DNA from: GCA-020343675 sp964462945
GTDB taxonomy: Bacteria; Planctomycetota; Phycisphaerae; Sedimentisphaerales; Anaerobacaceae
Assembly: GCA_964462945.1 (NCBI GenBank)
Contig: CAYWZW010000014.1
Location: forward strand, 16,071 to 80,070
DNA length: 64,000 bases
Direction: 5' to 3'
Notes under the pieces: model-generated
What the model was told of the DNA's origin: nothing
Seen by the model: the letters and a program-made list of their open reading frames with translations, nothing else
Database searches by the model: none
Translations under genes and position numbers: made by a program
Shown: positions 59,317 through 64,000 of the stretch, in pieces
Numbering within the stretch: the stretch's first letter is position 1
Layout of the letters: each line of letters opens with the position of its first letter

Positions 59317-60054
59317 TTGGACATAGACTTGTTTGGCTGGGTCGTGATCGCCTTAAGTGCGGTCGTGGTGGGGGTGAGCAAGACCGGGATGCCCGGTCTC
59401 GGAATCCTGCCGGTGCCTCTGATGGCTTTGGCTTTTTCGACGCGACAATCTACGGGGTTATTGCTTGGTATTCTGATTCTGGCGGATTTGTTTGCGATCG
59501 CGTACCACAGGCGTAACGCTAGGTGGCGCCATGTGCTCCGGCTGCTGCCGGCGGCTCTTGCAGGGATTGTCGCGGGATACTTCGGACTGACGGCGGTCAA
59601 CGACCGGCAGCTCAAGCCGATTATTGGGGCCATCGTCTTAGTGATGCTGGGCATCAATTACTGGCGCACGAAGGCCAGAGCGGAAGATGCGCCGGTGCCG
59701 GCGCAATGGTGGTTCGCGGCCGGGCTGGGATTCATGGCGGGGGTCACGACGATGATGGCCAACGCCGCCGGGCCGGTGATGATTATTTATCTATTGGCGA
59801 TGCGGCTGCCTAAAATCGAATTTGTGGGGACCGGAGCGTGGTTCTTCTTTGCGGTCAACTGGCTCAAGGTCCCGTTCAGTGCGCACCTGGACCTGGTGAC
59901 GGCGGAATCCGTGCTGCTCAATCTGATGATGCTGCCGTTCATTGCCGCCGGGGCGGTCATCGGGATATTCTTCCTCAAGCGAATCCCCCAGCAGGCATTT
60001 ACCGCTATCGTGCAGATTTTGGCTGCCGCCGCCGCTATCAAGCTTTTATTTTAG
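59317..60054 (+). CDS. TSUP/TauE-SafE family membrane transporter
   Basis: Inner-membrane exporter of sulfite, sulfoacetate or related sulfur anions, 245 aa, with about eight helices. Family repeats: VVGVSKTGMPGLGILPVPLMAL and LGFMAGVTTMMANAAGPVMIIYLLAM, each holding the typical G-x-x-x-G-P block. The frame has an in-frame stop just upstream, so TTG at 59317, with GAAGGG nine bases before, is the only sensible start. With sulfatases nearby in the genome, a sulfur-handling role is plausible; the link is inference. Confidence 0.88.
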   Translation: MDIDLFGWVVIALSAVVVGVSKTGMPGLGILPVPLMALAFSTRQSTGLLLGILILADLFAIAYHRRNARWRHVLRLLPAALAGIVAGYFGLTAVNDRQLKPIIGAIVLVMLGINYWRTKARAEDAPVPAQWWFAAGLGFMAGVTTMMANAAGPVMIIYLLAMRLPKIEFVGTGAWFFFAVNWLKVPFSAHLDLVTAESVLLNLMMLPFIAAGAVIGIFFLKRIPQQAFTAIVQILAAAAAIKLLF

Positions 60055-60113
60055 CTGCGACCCGTGGAACAAGCAGCGCAGGATTTGGTTTGCGAAGCCG
60101 GCGCCAAAGAGCG

Positions 60114-60803
60114 ATGATGAAAGCCATGCTTGGACGGGAGAACAAAGATGAGTTTGGCGCCGACCGGGCACGAATGCTCAGGTGGGACCTGAAGGGGCGG
60201 GATATTACCGAGCCTCGCGTCCTGGCCGTGATGGCCGAGATTCCGAGGGAACAGTTCGTGCCTCCTTCGCACCGGTCGCAGGCTTACAGCGACGGCCCGC
60301 TGCCCATTGGGAGCGGACAAACCATCTCTCAGCCGTACATTGTCGCTCTGATGACTCAGGAGCTGCGGGTCGATCGAGACTGCGACGTTCTGGAAATCGG
60401 CACGGGCAGCGGATACCAGACGGCGGTCCTCAGCAAGCTGGCCAAGAAGGTTTTTACGATAGAGAGATTCGGCGACTTAGCCGAGTCGGCTCAGGCGGTC
60501 TTGGGCAAATTAGGCATCAGCAATGTGGAGTTCTGTGTTGGCGACGGCAGTTGCGGCTGGCCGGCGTCGCGATTGCCGCCGTCGGGATGTTTCGACAGGA
60601 TTATGATTACCGCTGCGGTGCCGGAAGTTCCGGAGCCTGTAGCCGGCCAGCTTGCCGACGGGGGCCTGATCGTCGCCCCAATCGGCGGCGGGGGATCGCA
60701 GGCATTGATGGCCTGCGAAAAGAGAGCGGACAAGCTTATCGAGAGATTCATCTGTGATGTGCGATTTGTCAAGCTGATCGGCAAACACGGGTTCGAGGCA
60801 TAG
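60114..60803 (+). CDS. pcm: Protein-L-isoaspartate O-methyltransferase
   Basis: Repairs isoaspartyl residues in aged proteins using SAM; 229 aa. Signature blocks: PREQFVPPSHRSQAYSDGPLPIGSGQTISQPYIVALMTQEL, VLEIGTGSGYQTAVLSKLAKKVFTIER, VEFCVGDGSCGW, FDRIMITAAVPEVPEPVAGQLADGGLIVAPIG. The frame is open to 59838 through the exporter gene, but the ATG at 60114 is the natural start (60117 and 60126 are alternatives). recG begins six bases after the stop. Confidence 0.95.
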   Translation: MMKAMLGRENKDEFGADRARMLRWDLKGRDITEPRVLAVMAEIPREQFVPPSHRSQAYSDGPLPIGSGQTISQPYIVALMTQELRVDRDCDVLEIGTGSGYQTAVLSKLAKKVFTIERFGDLAESAQAVLGKLGISNVEFCVGDGSCGWPASRLPPSGCFDRIMITAAVPEVPEPVAGQLADGGLIVAPIGGGGSQALMACEKRADKLIERFICDVRFVKLIGKHGFEA

Positions 60804-60804
60804 C

Positions 60805-60846
60805 AGGATTTGAAATCTGAGATTCGAGATTCGAAGTTCGAGATTA
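60805..60846. repeat. Degenerate GAGATTCGA repeat at the recG start
   Basis: GAAATCTGAGATTCGAGATTCG then AAGTTCGAGATTACC. Overlaps the first codons of recG, which read KSEIRDSKFEIT and have no counterpart in the family. Confidence 0.6.
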
Positions 60847-62906
60847 CCTTGTCCACGCCGGTCCAGTTCCTCAAAGGCGTGGGGCCGGCCAGGGCCAGGA
60901 CCTTCGCGCAGTTGGGGATCGAGACGGTGGGGGACTTGCTGGAGCACTTCCCGCGTGACTGGAATTTCATGCCGGAGCCGGTCAAGATACAACACATGCG
61001 GCCCAATCAGACGGCAACCATTATCGGCATGGTCGAGTCGATAGACTACCAGAGCTATCGCCGGCAGCCGCTTTTTGAAGCCCTCGTCAGTGACGATACG
61101 GGGGTGTGCAGGATTGTCTGGTTTCACGGCGGGTATCTCCGCGACCAGTTGGAGCCGGGCCAGGTCATCATGGTGTCCGGCAAGGCGACTCTGTACAAGC
61201 ATCAACTGCAACTGACCAATCCGAAGTTCGTGCTGCTCGACGAAGACCATCCGCAGTCGGCGGAGTACTTCAGCGGCGGCGTTTACCCCGCGTGCAAAGG
61301 ACTGACCAGCAGGCAGATCAAGTGCGTTATCGCTCCGGTGCTGGATAAGCTGGCCGATCTTGTCCCGGAGTTTTACGATGACGATTTTCGCAAAAAGGCG
61401 GATCTCATCTGCCGAAAGGATGCGTTGGCCTGGATACATTTGCCGCCGGACGAAGAGAAATTAGCGCAGGCCAAGCGCAGGCTGAAGTACGATGAGCTGT
61501 TCCTGATGCAATTGGGATTGGCGCTGCGGCGGTACAGGGTTCAGCATTATTCGAACGCCGTGCCGTGTGATTGTGGCGAGCAGATCGACCGCCGAATTCG
61601 ACGGCGATTCCCGTTCTTGTTGACGGAGGACCAGAACGCCTGCATCGCTGAAATCGCCGCCGACATGAGCCAGTCAAAACCGATGAATCGGCTCCTGCAG
61701 GGCGACGTCGGCTCGGGCAAGACCGTCGTAGCGCTTTACGCCGCTTTGTTAGCGGTGGCCAACAAGCTGCAGGTTGCGATCATGGCGCCGACGGAGATTC
61801 TGGCCGACCAGCATCTTCTCAGCATCGAGAGATACCTCAAGGACAGCAACGTCAAGCGCGTTCTGATCACGGGAGGAATGGCTGGCAAGAAAAGAAAAGA
61901 TGTCTTGAAGGCTATTAACACCGGCGAGATTGATATTGTCGTCGGGACGGTCGCACTGCTGCGGGCCGATATTGAATTTCAGAGACTCGGCCTGGTTATT
62001 ATCGATGAACAGCATAAATTCGGGGTCGAACAGCGGGCCGAGTTGCGTAAGCAGACCACGCCGCACTGTCTCGTAATGACGGCTACGCCGATCCCCCGGA
62101 CGCTGGCGATGACCGCGTTCGGCGATCTGGATGTTTCTGTGATCAAGCACTCGCCTCCGGGCAGGGGCGCCGTTGTCACGCGCTGGGTCAGTCCGCACGA
62201 CCGGCGGAAGGCCCACGAGTTCATTCGAGACCGCCTGAAGGCGAAAAAGCAGGCTTACTTCGTTTATCCGCGGATCACCGCCGTCGAGCAGGCCGGCGAC
62301 GTGAAGGCCGCGACCGATGAGTGGGAGCATCTTTCCACGAAAGTCTTTCCGGAATTCACGGTCGAGCTTCTGCACGGCCAGATGCCCTCTGCGAAAAAGC
62401 AGCAGGTGATGGCGGAGTTTCGAAAAGGCAAGATTGATGCGCTGGTCTCAACGGTCGTCGTGGAGGTTGGGGTCGATGTCCCGAACGCGACAGTCATGGT
62501 GGTCGAGGGGGCGGATCGATTTGGGTTGGCCCAGCTCCATCAGTTGAGGGGACGCATCGGAAGGTCGGAGGCCAAGTCGTGCTGCTTTCTGTTTGCCCAG
62601 ACCGATAATGAAACAGCCAAAAGCCGGCTTGAGATCATGACCCGAAGCAACGACGGCTTTGAGATCGCCGAGCACGATCTTCGGCTGCGCGGACCGGGGG
62701 AGATGCTGAGCACACGACAGCACGGCCTGCCCGATCTGAAAATCGCAAACATTGTGGACGACTTCGAGCTGCTGGTCATGGCCCGAAAAAATGCCTTCGC
62801 GCTGGTCTGCCGGGATCCCATGCTGACGCAGGCCGAGCACAAGAACATACGCCGGGCGCTGTTAGTCAAATTCGGCGATGCCATCGGCCTGGCGGACATC
62901 GCCTGA
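60810..62906 (+). CDS. recG: ATP-dependent DNA helicase RecG
   Basis: Branch-migrating helicase that remodels stalled forks and Holliday junctions; 698 aa. Wedge domain near residues 15-170 (PVQFLKGVGPARARTFAQLGIETVGDLLEHFPRDW), Walker A LLQGDVGSGKTVVALYAA, APTEILADQH, Walker B LVIIDEQHKFG (DEQH), TATPIPRTLAMTAFGDLDVS, then helicase motifs LLHGQMPSAKKQQVM, STVVVEVGVDVPNATVMVVEGADRFGLAQLHQLRGRIGRS. The start is unclear: TTG at 60810 lies in repeat DNA, and TTG at 60849 would suit the family. Close behind pcm. Confidence 0.95.
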   Translation: MKSEIRDSKFEITLSTPVQFLKGVGPARARTFAQLGIETVGDLLEHFPRDWNFMPEPVKIQHMRPNQTATIIGMVESIDYQSYRRQPLFEALVSDDTGVCRIVWFHGGYLRDQLEPGQVIMVSGKATLYKHQLQLTNPKFVLLDEDHPQSAEYFSGGVYPACKGLTSRQIKCVIAPVLDKLADLVPEFYDDDFRKKADLICRKDALAWIHLPPDEEKLAQAKRRLKYDELFLMQLGLALRRYRVQHYSNAVPCDCGEQIDRRIRRRFPFLLTEDQNACIAEIAADMSQSKPMNRLLQGDVGSGKTVVALYAALLAVANKLQVAIMAPTEILADQHLLSIERYLKDSNVKRVLITGGMAGKKRKDVLKAINTGEIDIVVGTVALLRADIEFQRLGLVIIDEQHKFGVEQRAELRKQTTPHCLVMTATPIPRTLAMTAFGDLDVSVIKHSPPGRGAVVTRWVSPHDRRKAHEFIRDRLKAKKQAYFVYPRITAVEQAGDVKAATDEWEHLSTKVFPEFTVELLHGQMPSAKKQQVMAEFRKGKIDALVSTVVVEVGVDVPNATVMVVEGADRFGLAQLHQLRGRIGRSEAKSCCFLFAQTDNETAKSRLEIMTRSNDGFEIAEHDLRLRGPGEMLSTRQHGLPDLKIANIVDDFELLVMARKNAFALVCRDPMLTQAEHKNIRRALLVKFGDAIGLADIA

Positions 62907-63060
62907 AGGTCTCCCGTTTTCGATTTTCACTTTACGATTTCCGGCGACTAAGATGTTCGTTGTTCATAGACGTTGACGTGTAATTTGTTTATCTTCGTTA
63001 AATTGGTTTATTTTTGTCATTCCGATAGTAAAATAAGTCGGGCTTTATGAAGAGGTCGCT

Positions 63061-63705
63061 ATGCACGTGATAATAGTAGGATGCGGCAGGGTCGGCTCGG
63101 AGTTAGCCAAACTATTAGCCGGCGAAGGTCACAATGTCGTGATTATCGACAGGAACCCCGGCTCTTTCGAGCGCCTGGGAGGCACATTCAACGGCCTGAC
63201 TGTGGTAGGCAGCGGTTTTGACTTGAGCCTGTTAAAGCAGGCGGGCATTGAAAAAGCAGATGCTTTCTGTGTGCTGACCAACGGAGACAACACCAACCTG
63301 GTTTCGGCGCAAGTAGCAAAAAGAATCTTCAATGTGCCCAAGGTTATTGCCCGCGTTTACGACCCGCAGCGTGCGCGTATCTACTCGGCTTTAGGTCTGG
63401 ATATTATCAGCGGGACCATACTTTTCGCCGCCATGCTTAGAGACAAGATTATTGAAAGCCGTTTTTCGAGCTATCTGATCGAGACCAAAGAGCTGGGAGT
63501 CATCGAGATAGAGGTGAAGAACGATTTGGTGGGCAAAAGCGTTCAGCAGATAAATGTTCCCGGCGAATTCCTGGTGACGGCGATAAGAAGATTGGAGGGC
63601 GTGTTCATCCCGTATCCCGAAACTGTTTTAAAGGGCAAGGATACATTGATGGCTGTGGTCAAAGTGGCGAGCTTGAAGAAAATAAAGGACAAGTTTGGTT
63701 TATAA
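63061..63705 (+). CDS. TrkA-N/TrkA-C domain potassium-uptake regulator
   Basis: Cytoplasmic gating subunit of a Trk/Ktr-type K+ channel, 214 aa. N-terminal NAD-binding Rossmann domain with VGCGRVGSELAKLL and the acidic end VVIIDRNP, then a C-terminal ligand domain (VGKSVQQINVPGEFLVTAIRR). Length fits single-unit KtrA/TrkA forms. It is followed 14 bp later by another TrkA-N gene, so two such subunits are encoded together. The matching channel is not in view and may lie beyond the right edge. An ATG in the leader at 63049 is out of use; the 63061 start fits the fold. Confidence 0.93.
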   Translation: MHVIIVGCGRVGSELAKLLAGEGHNVVIIDRNPGSFERLGGTFNGLTVVGSGFDLSLLKQAGIEKADAFCVLTNGDNTNLVSAQVAKRIFNVPKVIARVYDPQRARIYSALGLDIISGTILFAAMLRDKIIESRFSSYLIETKELGVIEIEVKNDLVGKSVQQINVPGEFLVTAIRRLEGVFIPYPETVLKGKDTLMAVVKVASLKKIKDKFGL

Positions 63706-63719
63706 GATTGAGGTCGGAT

Positions 63720-64000
63720 ATGTATATTGTAATCGTGGGTGCGGGTAAAGTGGGGTATTTTTTAGCCAAACGTCTCTGTCAGAGCAAACATGGCGTGAGC
63801 ATCGTAGAGAAAGATAAAGCGACCTGCGAGCAGATAGCCAAGGAATTGGAAGTCCTGGTCATCAGAGGAGACGGCTGTGACACCCAGATTTTGGAACAAG
63901 CCGGCGCCGCCAGGGCCGATGTGGTGGCAGCCGTTACAGGAGATGACGAAGACAACCTCATTATTTGTCAATTGGCCAAGGAGCTCTTTCATGTCCAGCG
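63720..64000 (+). CDS. TrkA-N domain protein (3' end cut by window edge)
   Basis: First 93 codons of a second TrkA-type NAD-binding protein: MYIVIVGAGKVGYFLAKRL, VSIVEKDKATCEQIAKELEVLVIRGDGCDTQILEQAGAARADVVAAVTGDDEDNLIICQLAKE. The GAGKVG loop and GDGCD block are standard. ATG at 63720 with GAGG six bases upstream. The gene continues past 64000. It pairs with the upstream TrkA-type gene, suggesting a hetero- or homo-octameric gating ring for K+ uptake. Confidence 0.92.
   Translation, partial: MYIVIVGAGKVGYFLAKRLCQSKHGVSIVEKDKATCEQIAKELEVLVIRGDGCDTQILEQAGAARADVVAAVTGDDEDNLIICQLAKELFHVQ

Noticed and set aside
59838..60113. Upstream extension of the pcm frame
   Set aside because: It lies inside the TSUP exporter gene in another frame; the methyltransferase family starts near the 60114 ATG.

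Overview
The window looks like a chromosome segment from a Gram-negative, polysaccharide-degrading bacterium, most likely Planctomycetota of the Phycisphaerae/Sedimentisphaerales type. This is inference from gene content: Tat-exported sulfatase, sugar isomerase and phosphoesterase, many lipoproteins, two family-2 glycoside hydrolases each next to a sugar porter, a DUF4954 protein beside NagB, and GC-rich genes separated by odd, repeat-built intergenic DNA. No rRNA, tRNA, phage, IS transposase or CRISPR array was found. RNase P RNA (rnpB) lies at 55820-56233 on the minus strand.

Layout. 1-8287 (minus): Tat metallophosphoesterase (cut by the edge), MFS sugar porter, large GH2 enzyme, SDR remnant, trxA, trxB, rmuC. 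8496-14343 (plus): HAD phosphatase, homocysteine methyltransferase-like protein, two paralogous exported O-methyltransferases, Tat sugar isomerase, APC permease. 14819-20213: degenerate PGRP/amidase-2 protein, DUF4954-nagB, parvulin lipoprotein. 20491-27418: a compact operon (URO-D/corrinoid-type methyltransferase, GH2, sulfatase with HEAT-like tail, MFS porter) behind a good promoter, apparently for a sulfated and perhaps methylated glycan. 27511-31953: thioesterase, purF, purM, a membrane protein, DUF503. 32019-35616 (minus): ribose-type ABC transporter, divergent from kdsB. 35849-39619: kdsB to pyrG, interrupted by two AT-rich small genes and a chimeric gene scar. 39646-46289 (minus): coiled-coil lipoprotein, mtnP, and a secreted CAZyme-like protein/SSS symporter/DHDPS-NAL lyase set. 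46373-49363: queG, sugar isomerase, exported MBL hydrolase. 50150-53584: a solitary Type IIG restriction-modification enzyme. 53884-64000: ilvC, lipoproteins, rnpB, nadB, TSUP exporter, pcm, recG, two TrkA-type proteins (the last cut by the edge).

The most unusual content is structural DNA. (1) Between kdsB and pyrG two unrelated AT-rich small membrane-protein genes are each enclosed by the same inverted CACAGAG-type repeats. They are separated by a 71-codon fusion of the 5' end of pyrG with the 3' end of kdsB, the scar expected from a tandem duplication. (2) Several families of palindromic repeats sit inside protein-coding genes in frame (GH2, HAD, URO-D, ABC ATPase, QueG), with sister copies in intergenic DNA. 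(3) A MITE-like element with perfect 24-bp terminal inverted repeats and two internal hairpins lies between convergent nagB and the parvulin gene, with a half copy at 10070. (4) Many intergenic stretches are made of degenerate short phrases repeated with a 7-10 nt period. (5) Two exported methyltransferase genes share a conserved upstream element, present a third time at about 14541 without an intact gene.

Start codons were chosen by Shine-Dalgarno match, overlap with the upstream gene and family alignment from memory. All family assignments are from motif recognition without database searches.
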